Part shown: positions 16,580 through 24,120 of the stretch, one piece after another
Layout: each line of letters starts with the position of its first letter
Position numbering within the stretch: position 1 is the first letter of the stretch
Assembly: GCF_014650695.1 (NCBI RefSeq)
Contig: NZ_BMVL01000007.1
Span: 98,984 to 162,983, forward strand
Length of the DNA: 64,000 nt
Direction of reading: 5' to 3'
Source: Streptomyces avidinii
GTDB taxonomy: Bacteria > Actinomycetota > Actinomycetes > Streptomycetales > Streptomycetaceae
Notes under the pieces: generated by a model
What the model was told of the DNA's origin: nothing
Databases searched by the model: none
What the model saw: only the letters and a program-made list of their open reading frames with translations
Position numbers and translations under genes: made by a program

Positions 16580-17449
16580 ATGCAGCGCCAGAGAGTCATA
16601 ATCCGCACGATCGGGTTGGCAACCGCCGTCGCGCTCGCCGCGACCGCCTGCGGACCGCAGAAGACGGAGTCCGTCGGCTCCGCCTCCTCGGCTCCGTCCT
16701 CGCCCACGGCGGGCGCCTCCCCCGAAGCCTCTCCCTCCACCGACGACAAGCCCTCGGGCTCGCCCTCGCCGTCCGCCTCCGCGTCGGCATCCCCCTCGGC
16801 CTCGCCTTCGCCCTCGGTGAAGCAGATCATGGCCAACGGCGACGAGAGCGAGCAGATCCGCGAGCTCCAGGCCCGGCTGAAGCAGCTCAAGCTGATGTCG
16901 GTCGCGCCGACCGGCTTCTACGGCTCGAAGACGACGGCCGCGGTCAAGTCCTTCCAGTCGAAGAACGGGCTGAACGCCACCGGTTCGGTCGACGAGGCCA
17001 CCTGGAAGAAGATCCAGAGCTCCAGCAAGAAGCCCACCGCCGACGAGCTGCGCCCGCCTACCGTCAACGAGGTCGACGCGCCGGACCCGCGCTGCATGAC
17101 GGGCCGCGTCATGTGCATCAGCAAGGAGAGCCGCACCCTCGCCTGGATGATCGACGGCAAGGTCGTCTCGACGATGGACGTGCGCTTCGGCTCCGAGAAC
17201 ACCCCGACCCGTGAGGGCGTGTTCAACGTGGGCTGGAAGGCCAAGGAGTGGACGTCGACGATCTACCACACGCCGATGCCGTACGCGATGTTCTTCAGCG
17301 GCGGCCAGGCCGTGCACTACTCCGCCGACTTCGCGGCGCGCGGCTACGCCGGCGCCTCGCACGGCTGCGTGAACGTCCGGGACAAGGGCAAGCTGTCGGC
17401 CCTGTTCGACCAGGTGCAGGTCGGCGACAAGGTCGTCGTCTACTGGTGA
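16580..17449 (+). CDS. Lipoprotein L,D-transpeptidase with peptidoglycan-binding domain
   Basis: This is a cell-wall enzyme that would form 3-3 cross-links in peptidoglycan. The 289-residue precursor has a lipobox AATACG with Cys at residue 24. A Ser/Pro/Ala tether of about 55 residues follows, then a PG_binding_1 helical repeat (IRELQARLKQLKLM, TTAAVKSFQSKNGL) and a YkuD catalytic domain. The catalytic motif is SHGCVNVRD near residue 260, with Cys as nucleophile, and the upstream His lies in AVHYSAD. The ATG follows a GGGGGA ribosome site. A hairpin with a T5 run follows the gene, so it is probably monocistronic. It is divergent from the mutase gene. Confidence 0.93.
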   Translation: MQRQRVIIRTIGLATAVALAATACGPQKTESVGSASSAPSSPTAGASPEASPSTDDKPSGSPSPSASASASPSASPSPSVKQIMANGDESEQIRELQARLKQLKLMSVAPTGFYGSKTTAAVKSFQSKNGLNATGSVDEATWKKIQSSSKKPTADELRPPTVNEVDAPDPRCMTGRVMCISKESRTLAWMIDGKVVSTMDVRFGSENTPTREGVFNVGWKAKEWTSTIYHTPMPYAMFFSGGQAVHYSADFAARGYAGASHGCVNVRDKGKLSALFDQVQVGDKVVVYW

Positions 17450-17547
17450 TGCCGTGGCGCCGGGGCCGGGCCTCCGGTCCCGCGAAGCCCGTGCCCGTGC
17501 CCGCGGCAGCGACAGCGGGACCAAGAAGCAGGAAGCCGGCAAGCAAG

Positions 17548-17574
17548 AAGCCCGAGGCGATGCCTCGGGCTTTT
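17548..17574 (+). terminator. Rho-independent terminator of the L,D-transpeptidase gene
   Basis: AAGCCCGAGGC and GCCTCGGGCTT form an 11-base stem around a short loop, followed by a run of five T. It lies about 100 bases past the stop codon and is one of the few classical intrinsic terminators in the window. Confidence 0.85.
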
Positions 17575-17749
17575 TCGGTCTGACGTAATGGGCGCGGGCA
17601 GGGCCGGGGGAACGTGCCCCGCCCGCGCCGGTTGCGCAGAGCCCAGGGGTACGGGGGGAACCCCGGCTCATGCGCGGCCGATGACCAGTCGGCTCGATAT
17701 GTACTGCGCCACCGATTCGAAAAGTGTTACAGGCAGGTCAGCGCATGTA
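17575..17749. other. Intergenic stretch without recognisable gene
   Basis: Between the transpeptidase terminator and the stop of the sigma-linked membrane protein there is a moderately AT-containing segment around 17695-17755. It contains no coding frame I can support, no tRNA fold and no clear hairpin. Confidence 0.4.
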
Positions 17750-18772
17750 TCAGCGGTCGACCTGCAGGCCGATCGAACCCCGCGGGAGCGACGGCGAAAG
17801 GGTCGGCGCGCGGAGCGTCCCGCCCACCGGCGGGGCGTCGCTGCGCTTGCCGCCGCCGGAGCCCTCGTCCTCCTGCAGGGACTTGCAGTAGGCCGGGATC
17901 CGGGTGAGGCCGTTGGCCTGGCGCGAGAGCCACTCACGGCGGTCGTCATTGATCCGGCCCGACTTGAACTGCTCGCAGAGGTCCGCGGCCTTGAGCCGGA
18001 GCTCCCGGTCGCCCTCCGTGCCGTCCTTGTCGGTGCCCCCGCCGCCGAAGGTGTCGCGGTCCCCGTCCCTGCCGCCCGTGCCGATCCGGCCGTCCTGGCC
18101 GTCCTTGCCCGTGCCGCCGGTCGCCGTCGCACCCGAGGAGGTGCCGGCGCCCGCTTCGCTCCCGGGTGTCGTCCGGCCGTCCGCGTCCGGCGTCCGGGCC
18201 GCATCCGGGAGGACCGTCGCATTCGAACCGTTCGGCAGCGGGGTGGGCGTCGACATCGGGCGCGAGGTCGGGGCTCCGCTGCCGATGCCCTGGGACGAGT
18301 GCTCGCCGGCACTGACGGACATCGCCGGAGCGGGTCCCGCACTGTCGTGCCGGGCCCGGTCGAGCAGCCCGGCGCCGGCCGCGGCGGCCAGGCCGCCGAC
18401 GGCGACACTGGCCAGGGCGGCCGCCAGGCCGAAGCTCACGGTCCGCCCGCGCCGGCCCGCGGGCACGGGCGCGGGGATGATGCGGCCGAGGTCGACGACG
18501 GGTTCGGCGGCGACTTCGGACGCCTCGGACACGGCAGCCGGCCGCGCGGCGCCCCGCGCCGTACGGAAGGCGGCCACCGCGGCGGCCTCGCCGGGAAGTT
18601 CCACGGACAGCGGCTCGGCCACGGCGCCCAGGGCGTCCAGGGCGGCACGCAGCCGGGCGGCCTCGGTCCGGGCACGCTGATCGGCGGCCGGCCCCACAGG
18701 TTCCACCGGTTCGCCGCGCAGCATTTTGTCCGCTGCGGCTTTGTCCAGCCACCTGTTGCGCTCGTCGGCCAT
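17750..18772 (-). CDS. Membrane protein paired with the ECF sigma factor (putative anti-sigma)
   Basis: The 340-residue protein has a cytoplasmic part of about 110 residues and a single membrane helix near residues 111-134. An outer region rich in Gly, Thr, Ser and Asp follows, then a compact C-terminal segment (LCEQFKSGRINDDRREWL) with two Cys residues. Its ATG overlaps the sigma-factor stop (TGATG), which is strong evidence for coupled expression. A one-helix protein directly downstream of an ECF sigma gene usually inhibits it, but no zinc-binding HxxxCxxC anti-sigma motif is visible, so the role is inferred from position. The N-terminal segment ERNRWLDKAAADKMLRG could be the sigma contact. 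The outer Gly/Asp repeats suggest a surface-exposed sensor or tether. Confidence 0.65.
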   Translation of the reverse strand: MADERNRWLDKAAADKMLRGEPVEPVGPAADQRARTEAARLRAALDALGAVAEPLSVELPGEAAAVAAFRTARGAARPAAVSEASEVAAEPVVDLGRIIPAPVPAGRRGRTVSFGLAAALASVAVGGLAAAAGAGLLDRARHDSAGPAPAMSVSAGEHSSQGIGSGAPTSRPMSTPTPLPNGSNATVLPDAARTPDADGRTTPGSEAGAGTSSGATATGGTGKDGQDGRIGTGGRDGDRDTFGGGGTDKDGTEGDRELRLKAADLCEQFKSGRINDDRREWLSRQANGLTRIPAYCKSLQEDEGSGGGKRSDAPPVGGTLRAPTLSPSLPRGSIGLQVDR

Positions 18773-19533
18773 CACATGTCCTTCTGCGTCCGCCAACGTG
18801 AATCCGTCACACCGGTTTGCTCTACGAAGCCCCCGCCTCGGCCACGTTGTGCGGGTACGGCGTCGAGATCCCTCCCGCCCCCGCCGTCCCAGACCTGGCC
18901 ACGGGCATTATGGCCGACCGTCGCGCCCGCACCCGAGGCGGTGTCCGGGTCGGCCTCGAAGCCGCCCTCCGCACCGAGCAGCTCGGCCAGCTTCTTCAGG
19001 CCCCGGTGGGCCGCCGTCCGTACGGCGCCGGGCCGCTTGCCCAGGGTCTCGGCCGCGCTCTTGGCGTCCAGCCCGACCACGACCCGCAGGACGACGGCCT
19101 CGGCCTGGTCCTGCGGGAGCTGGGCTATGAGCGCCATGGTCCGGCCGGTGGAGAGGGACTCCATCGCCGCGCCCGCGGTGTCGCACTCGGCGGCCCAGCC
19201 GGTCAGCTCGGTGTCGTCCCCGCCGATGGCCGGGCGCCGGCCGCGCATGCGGATGTGATCGAGGGCACGGTTGCGGGCGATGCGGGCGGCCCAGCCGCGG
19301 AAGCGGTCGGCGTCGCCGGTGAAGGAGTCGAGGTCGCGGGCGATCTGCAGCCAGGCCTCGGAGGTCACGTCCTCGCCGTCGCCGTCGCCGACGAGCGTGC
19401 GTACGTACCCGAGCAGCCGTGGGTGCACGGCGCGGTACACAGCACGGAACGCGTTCTCGTCGCCGTCCTGTGCCGCGAGCACCGCGGCGGTCAGCTCCGC
19501 GTCGTCCCCCAGCAAAGTCCCCAACCCGTTCAC
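18772..19533 (-). CDS. ECF-family RNA polymerase sigma factor
   Basis: This is an alternative sigma factor of the extracytoplasmic-function type, about 253 residues. Region 2 spans FRAVYRAVHPRLLGYVRTLV to RFRGWAARIARNRALDHIR. Region 4 contains ALIAQLPQDQAEAVVLRVV, followed by the helix-turn-helix LDAKSAAETLGKRPGAVR. A C-terminal tail of about 55 residues, rich in Gly and Arg, goes beyond the usual length. The GTG at 19533 is used; a TTG at 19554 would add seven residues, and neither has an optimal ribosome site. The downstream membrane protein is coupled to it. Which promoters it reads cannot be told, although autoregulation is usual. Confidence 0.9.
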   Translation of the reverse strand: MNGLGTLLGDDAELTAAVLAAQDGDENAFRAVYRAVHPRLLGYVRTLVGDGDGEDVTSEAWLQIARDLDSFTGDADRFRGWAARIARNRALDHIRMRGRRPAIGGDDTELTGWAAECDTAGAAMESLSTGRTMALIAQLPQDQAEAVVLRVVVGLDAKSAAETLGKRPGAVRTAAHRGLKKLAELLGAEGGFEADPDTASGAGATVGHNARGQVWDGGGGRDLDAVPAQRGRGGGFVEQTGVTDSRWRTQKDM

Positions 19534-19930
19534 TGTCCTGTACGTGTGGCGCAAATCAGCACGTTACGGCTTTCAAGTACCTCTCGTCCACGAGTGATAC
19601 AACGCGCAACCAACCCTGTGCGGAGCGAGGTGTGACACAAAACGCACTTGCGGCGCTGACAGGGGTACGGGCTTGTCGCACGAGCCCGTGACGGATGGCG
19701 GCCGGGGCCTCTCCTGTGGGGGGTGGCGGCCTCGGTCGCCCTCCCCTTCCCGGGGCACTCACCATGCCTGCCCGTGGCGCTCACGTCATCCTTTCGGCTC
19801 ACTTCCGGGTGAAATCCCCGAATCGGTACGACACACCCTGCCCTGCGTCGATAGCGTGGCGGTACACCCCCGCCGCGCCCCGAGGAGCCCCCTGCTGTCC
19901 AGCCACCTTCCGGCACAGGCCCCAGGGGGC
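19534..19930. other. Intergenic region between ECF sigma and OHCU-like genes
   Basis: This stretch of about 400 bases holds the divergent promoters. TAGCGT at 19852-19857 is a plausible -10 for the rightward gene. GAGGAG at 19882-19887 is a good ribosome site but is followed in frame only by CTG codons. A short palindrome GTGTCACAC lies near 19630. No gene is supported here. Confidence 0.4.
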
Positions 19931-20488
19931 ATGTCCCGGACCGAACGCGGGGGAAGTTCCACCCCTTCCCACGGCTCAGGACTGGCGCGGTTCAACGCCC
20001 TGTCCCCCGAAGCCACCCTGGCCGTCCTGCTGCACTGCTGCGGAAGTCGGCGCTGGGCGCACCGGGTGGCTGCACACCGCCCCTACCCGGATCCCGGGGC
20101 TCTGATCGCCGCCGCGGACGAGGCCTCGTACGACCTCTCGCAGGGCGACCTGACCGAGGCGCTGGCCGCGGAGTCCTCGGCGGAGCTGGACCACGGGGCC
20201 CCGTACGCCGCACTGCTGGCCCTCGACGCGGCGCATGCGGAGTACGAACGAAAGTTCGGCCACGCCTTCGTGATCTGCCTCGACCAGCACCCGCCGGAGG
20301 AGCAGGCCGACCAGCTCCTGGGCGCGATCCGCCGCCGGATGGGGCACGAGGTGGACGAGGAGCGCTCGATCTCCGCCGACGAGCTGCGACGGGTCGCCCA
20401 GGCCCGGCTTCGGGATCTGACACGCTGGCTGACCTCGCCCGATGGGCTGACTGCCACGGAAATCGGCCTATTCGCCCCTGTGGGATAG
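19931..20488 (+). CDS. OHCU decarboxylase-like protein
   Basis: The product resembles 2-oxo-4-hydroxy-4-carboxy-5-ureidoimidazoline decarboxylase, which finishes conversion of urate to allantoin. It shows FNALSPEATLAVLLHCCGSR near the N-terminus, then RWAHRVAAHRPYPDPGALIA, and a KFGHAFVICLDQHPPEE block matching the family's conserved F-I-x-x-x-G region. No other urate gene is nearby. The ATG used gives 185 residues but lies only one base behind a purine-rich stretch. Upstream, GAGGAG at 19882 is well placed for a CTG start at 19895, which would add 12 residues. The classical catalytic His is not certain, so a different decarboxylase role is possible. Confidence 0.7.
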   Translation: MSRTERGGSSTPSHGSGLARFNALSPEATLAVLLHCCGSRRWAHRVAAHRPYPDPGALIAAADEASYDLSQGDLTEALAAESSAELDHGAPYAALLALDAAHAEYERKFGHAFVICLDQHPPEEQADQLLGAIRRRMGHEVDEERSISADELRRVAQARLRDLTRWLTSPDGLTATEIGLFAPVG

Positions 20489-20640
20489 TCCGTACGTGCC
20501 TGTTTGATCACACCGAAGACCCCCGGGCGAAGGAACCGACAAAGCGTCGCTACGATGTCCGGGGCCGGAGGACCGTACCCGGCCGGGCCCGACCGACAAC
20601 GAAGCCGGCTGGCCCCCGCCCCGCTTCCGGAGGGTTTTCC

Positions 20641-21021
20641 GTGCCGGCTGGAACGTTGTACCGCGGCCGGGAAGGAATGTGGTCCTGGGTGGCTCATCGA
20701 GTCACCGGCGTCCTCATTTTCTTCTTCCTGTTCGTACACGTCCTCGACACCGCTCTCGTCCGCGTCTCCCCCGAGGCGTACGACGATGTCGTGGCTACCT
20801 ACAAGACTCCGATCGTCGCGCTACTGGAGTACGGCCTCGTCGCCGCCATCCTGTTCCACGCGCTCAACGGTCTCCGTGTCATCGCCGTGGACTTCTGGTC
20901 CAAGGGCCCGCGCTACCAGAAGCAGATGCTCTGGACCGTCGTGGGCATCTGGATCGTCCTCATGGTCGGGGCCCTGTACCCCGTCCTGGGCCACGCCTAC
21001 CTTGAACTGTTCGGGAAGTGA
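20641..21021 (+). CDS. sdhC: Succinate dehydrogenase cytochrome b556 subunit
   Basis: This is a membrane anchor of complex II that binds quinone and heme. The 126-residue protein has three helices. SWVAHRVTGVLIFFFLFVHV carries the Ser/Arg quinone-site motif and a candidate heme His, and ILFHALNGLRVI carries the second His motif. The GTG start follows CGGAGG at a suitable distance. It is first of four co-directional sdh genes. TACGAT at 20551 is a possible -10, though no good -35 accompanies it. Confidence 0.93.
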   Translation: MPAGTLYRGREGMWSWVAHRVTGVLIFFFLFVHVLDTALVRVSPEAYDDVVATYKTPIVALLEYGLVAAILFHALNGLRVIAVDFWSKGPRYQKQMLWTVVGIWIVLMVGALYPVLGHAYLELFGK

Positions 21022-21026
21022 CACGC

Positions 21027-21509
21027 ATGTCTTCTGACACTTCTTCCGCCAAGGTCATCGGCGACGTGGAGGGCGTTTCGCTCTACGACGTCGAGAACCC
21101 GGCGCCCTACATCGAGGCCCCGCGCAAGCGGACCGGCAAGACCCCGCGCTCGACCCGCGGCAACTTCGAGATGGTCGCGTGGCTCTTCATGCGCCTCTCG
21201 GGCATCGTGCTCGTCGTCCTGGTCATCGGCCACCTGCTGATCCAGCTGGTGCTCGACGGCGGCGTGTCCAAGATCGGTTTCGCCTTCGTGGCCGGCCGCT
21301 GGGCGTCCCCGTTCTGGCAGGTCTGGGACCTGCTGATGCTGTGGCTGGCCATGCTGCACGGCGCCAACGGTCTGCGTACCGTCATCAACGACTACGCGGA
21401 GCGTGCCAACACGCGGCTGTGGCTGAAGGGCCTGCTCTACACCGCCACGGTGTTCACCATCCTTCTGGGCACGCTGGTGATCTTCACCTTCGACCCGAAC
21501 ATCCGCTAG
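21027..21509 (+). CDS. sdhD: Succinate dehydrogenase hydrophobic membrane anchor subunit
   Basis: This is the second membrane subunit of complex II. The 160-residue protein has a long soluble N-terminus of about 45 residues, rich in charged residues, and then three helices. Conserved points are AWLFMRLSGIVLVVLVIGHL and AMLHGANGLRTVINDY, with the His and Arg used for heme and quinone contact. The ATG at 21027 is chosen; a GTG at 21018, overlapping the sdhC stop, would add three residues. sdhA follows after 23 bases. Confidence 0.9.
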   Translation: MSSDTSSAKVIGDVEGVSLYDVENPAPYIEAPRKRTGKTPRSTRGNFEMVAWLFMRLSGIVLVVLVIGHLLIQLVLDGGVSKIGFAFVAGRWASPFWQVWDLLMLWLAMLHGANGLRTVINDYAERANTRLWLKGLLYTATVFTILLGTLVIFTFDPNIR

Positions 21510-21532
21510 GCAACGGGGCTGAGGCGAACCAA

Positions 21533-23287
21533 ATGAAGATCCACAAGTACGACACCGTCATCGTCGGCGCAGGTGGCGCAGGCATGCGCGCCGCCATCGA
21601 GTCGACGAAGCGCAGCCGCACCGCGGTGCTGACGAAGCTCTACCCGACCCGCTCCCACACGGGCGCCGCGCAGGGCGGCATGGCCGCCGCGCTGGCCAAC
21701 GTGGAAGAGGACAACTGGGAGTGGCACACCTTCGACACGGTCAAGGGCGGTGACTACCTGGTCGACCAGGACGCCGCCGAGATCCTGGCGAAGGAGGCCA
21801 TCGACGCGGTCCTCGACCTGGAGAAGATGGGCCTGCCGTTCAACCGCACCCCGGACGGCACCATCGACCAGCGCCGCTTCGGCGGTCACTCGCGCAACCA
21901 CGGCGAGGCCCCGGTCCGCCGGTCCTGCTACGCCGCGGACCGCACGGGCCACATGATCCTCCAGACGCTCTACCAGAACTGCGTCAAGGAGGGCGTGGAA
22001 TTCTTCAACGAGTTCTACGTCCTGGACCAGCTCCTGGTGGAGGAGGACGGCGTCAAGAAGTCGGCCGGTGTGGTCGCGTACGAGCTCGCCACCGGCGAGA
22101 TCCACGTGTTCCAGGCCAAGGCCGTCATCTACGCCTCCGGCGGCACCGGCAAGTTCTTCAAGGTGACCTCCAACGCGCACACCCTCACGGGTGACGGCCA
22201 GGCGGCCTGCTACCGCCGCGGCCTGCCGCTGGAGGACATGGAGTTCTTCCAGTTCCACCCGACGGGCATCTGGCGCATGGGCATCCTGCTGACGGAGGGC
22301 GCCCGTGGTGAGGGCGGCATCCTCCGCAACAAGGACGGCGAGCGCTTCATGGAGAAGTACGCGCCGGTCATGAAGGACCTCGCGTCCCGTGACGTCGTCT
22401 CGCGCTCCATCTACACCGAGATCCGCGAGGGCCGCGGTTGCGGTCCGGCCGGTGACCACGTGTACCTGGACCTGACGCACCTGCCGCCGGAGCAGCTCGA
22501 CGCGAAGCTCCCGGACATCACCGAGTTCGCGCGCACCTACCTGGGCATCGAGCCGTACACGGACCCGATCCCGATCCAGCCCACCGCGCACTACGCCATG
22601 GGCGGCATCCCGACCAACGTCGAGGGTGAGGTCCTCAGCGACAACACCACCATCGTCCCGGGCCTGTACGCGGCCGGCGAGGTCGCGTGCGTGTCGGTGC
22701 ACGGCGCGAACCGCCTGGGCACCAACTCGCTGCTGGACATCAACGTCTTCGGCAAGCGCTCCGGTATCGCCGCGGCCCGGTACTCGCAGGAGAACGACTA
22801 CGTCGAGCTCCCGGAGAACCCGGCGCAGCAGGTCATCGACCTCGTCGAGCACCTGCGCAACTCCACGGGCAACGAGCGGGTCGCCGAGCTGCGTCTGGAG
22901 CTCCAGGAGACGATGGACGCGTGCGTGATGGTGTTCCGTACGGAGCAGACCATCAAGACCGCGGTCGAGAAGATCGCGGAACTGCGCGAGCGCTACAAGA
23001 ACGTGTCCGTCCAGGACAAGGGCAAGCGCTTCAACACGGACCTGCTGGAGGCCATCGAGCTGGGCAACCTGCTCGACCTGGCCGAGGTCATGGCCGTGTC
23101 CGCGCTGGCGCGCAAGGAGTCCCGCGGCGGTCACTACCGCGAGGACTACCCGAACCGCGACGACGTCAACTTCATGCGCCACACCATGGCGTACCGCGAG
23201 GTCGGCGACGACGGCAAGGATTCCGTCCGGCTGGACTACAAGCCCGTCGTCGTCACCCGCTACCAGCCGATGGAGCGTAAGTACTGA
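21533..23287 (+). CDS. sdhA: Succinate dehydrogenase flavoprotein subunit
   Basis: This is the catalytic subunit that oxidises succinate to fumarate with covalent FAD. The 584-residue length is normal. The dinucleotide fold is VIVGAGGAGMRAAIES, and the flavinylation His lies in RSHTGAAQGGMAAAL near residue 43. Substrate-site elements include FHPTGIW and TAHYAMGGIPTNVEG, with the Arg of VHGANRLGTNSLLD. The ATG lies 23 bases after sdhD. Its TGA overlaps the ATG of sdhB (TGATG), so the two soluble subunits are coupled. Frequent GAC, CTC and AAG codons fit a highly expressed gene. Confidence 0.97.
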   Translation: MKIHKYDTVIVGAGGAGMRAAIESTKRSRTAVLTKLYPTRSHTGAAQGGMAAALANVEEDNWEWHTFDTVKGGDYLVDQDAAEILAKEAIDAVLDLEKMGLPFNRTPDGTIDQRRFGGHSRNHGEAPVRRSCYAADRTGHMILQTLYQNCVKEGVEFFNEFYVLDQLLVEEDGVKKSAGVVAYELATGEIHVFQAKAVIYASGGTGKFFKVTSNAHTLTGDGQAACYRRGLPLEDMEFFQFHPTGIWRMGILLTEGARGEGGILRNKDGERFMEKYAPVMKDLASRDVVSRSIYTEIREGRGCGPAGDHVYLDLTHLPPEQLDAKLPDITEFARTYLGIEPYTDPIPIQPTAHYAMGGIPTNVEGEVLSDNTTIVPGLYAAGEVACVSVHGANRLGTNSLLDINVFGKRSGIAAARYSQENDYVELPENPAQQVIDLVEHLRNSTGNERVAELRLELQETMDACVMVFRTEQTIKTAVEKIAELRERYKNVSVQDKGKRFNTDLLEAIELGNLLDLAEVMAVSALARKESRGGHYREDYPNRDDVNFMRHTMAYREVGDDGKDSVRLDYKPVVVTRYQPMERKY

Positions 23288-24045
23288 TGGCCACCCCGAC
23301 CATGGACAAGATGGAGGCCGCGGCCGCGGCCTCGCCCTTCATCACGGTCACCTTCCGGATCCGCCGCTTCAACCCCGAGATCTCCGACGAGTCTCAGTGG
23401 CAGGACTTCCAGGTCGAGATCGACCCGAAGGAGCGCGTGCTCGACGGTCTCCACAAGATCAAGTGGGACCTCGACGGCACGCTGACCTTCCGCCGCTCGT
23501 GCGCGCACGGCATCTGCGGCTCCGACGCGATGCGGATCAACGGCAAGAACAGGCTCGCCTGCAAGACGCTGATCAAGGACATCAACCCGGAGAAGCCGAT
23601 CACCGTCGAGGCCATCAAGGGCCTCACGGTGATGAAGGACCTTGTCGTCGACATGGAGCCCTTCTTCCAGGCGTACCGCGACGTCATGCCGTTCCTGGTC
23701 ACCAAGGGCAACGAGCCGACGCGCGAGCGTCTGCAGTCCGCCGAGGACCGCGAGCGCTTCGACGACACCACCAAGTGCATCCTGTGCGCCGCGTGCACGT
23801 CCTCGTGCCCGGTGTTCTGGAACGACGGCCAGTACTTCGGCCCGGCGGCGATCGTCAACGCGCACCGCTTCATCTTCGACTCGCGTGACGAGGCCGGCGA
23901 GCAGCGGCTGGAGATCCTGAACGACAAGGACGGCGTGTGGCGCTGCCGCACGACCTTCAACTGCACCGACGCGTGCCCGCGTGGCATCGAGGTCACGAAG
24001 GCGATCCAGGAAGTCAAGCGCGCACTGATCACGCGCCGTTTCTGA
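23287..24045 (+). CDS. sdhB: Succinate dehydrogenase iron-sulfur subunit
   Basis: This subunit carries electrons from FAD to quinone through three Fe-S clusters. The 252-residue protein has the [2Fe-2S] ligands in RSCAHGICGSDAM with a later Cys in LACKT. It has the [4Fe-4S] motif CILCAACTSSCPVF, and the remaining Cys residues lie in FNCTDACPRGIEV. The spacing matches the family throughout. The start overlaps the sdhA stop. A strong GC hairpin follows 17 bases past the stop, ending the sdhCDAB operon. Confidence 0.97.
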   Translation: MATPTMDKMEAAAAASPFITVTFRIRRFNPEISDESQWQDFQVEIDPKERVLDGLHKIKWDLDGTLTFRRSCAHGICGSDAMRINGKNRLACKTLIKDINPEKPITVEAIKGLTVMKDLVVDMEPFFQAYRDVMPFLVTKGNEPTRERLQSAEDRERFDDTTKCILCAACTSSCPVFWNDGQYFGPAAIVNAHRFIFDSRDEAGEQRLEILNDKDGVWRCRTTFNCTDACPRGIEVTKAIQEVKRALITRRF

Positions 24046-24062
24046 CCTTCCGGTCCGTGTGT

Positions 24063-24105
24063 GCGAGGGCCCCGTCCCCGGTTCGTCCGGGGGCGGGGCC
24101 CTCGC
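24063..24105. terminator. Terminator between sdhB and the convergent DUF4132 gene
   Basis: The arms beginning at 24063 and ending at 24105 pair over about 19 bases with one mismatch around a UUCGU loop. The convergent placement suggests use from both sides. There is no U tract. Confidence 0.7.
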
Positions 24106-24120
24106 CGTTCCCCCACGGCA

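Noticed and set aside
17690..17760. Possible tRNA (TTCGAA T-loop-like element)
   Set aside because: No acceptor stem or anticodon arm can be folded around it.
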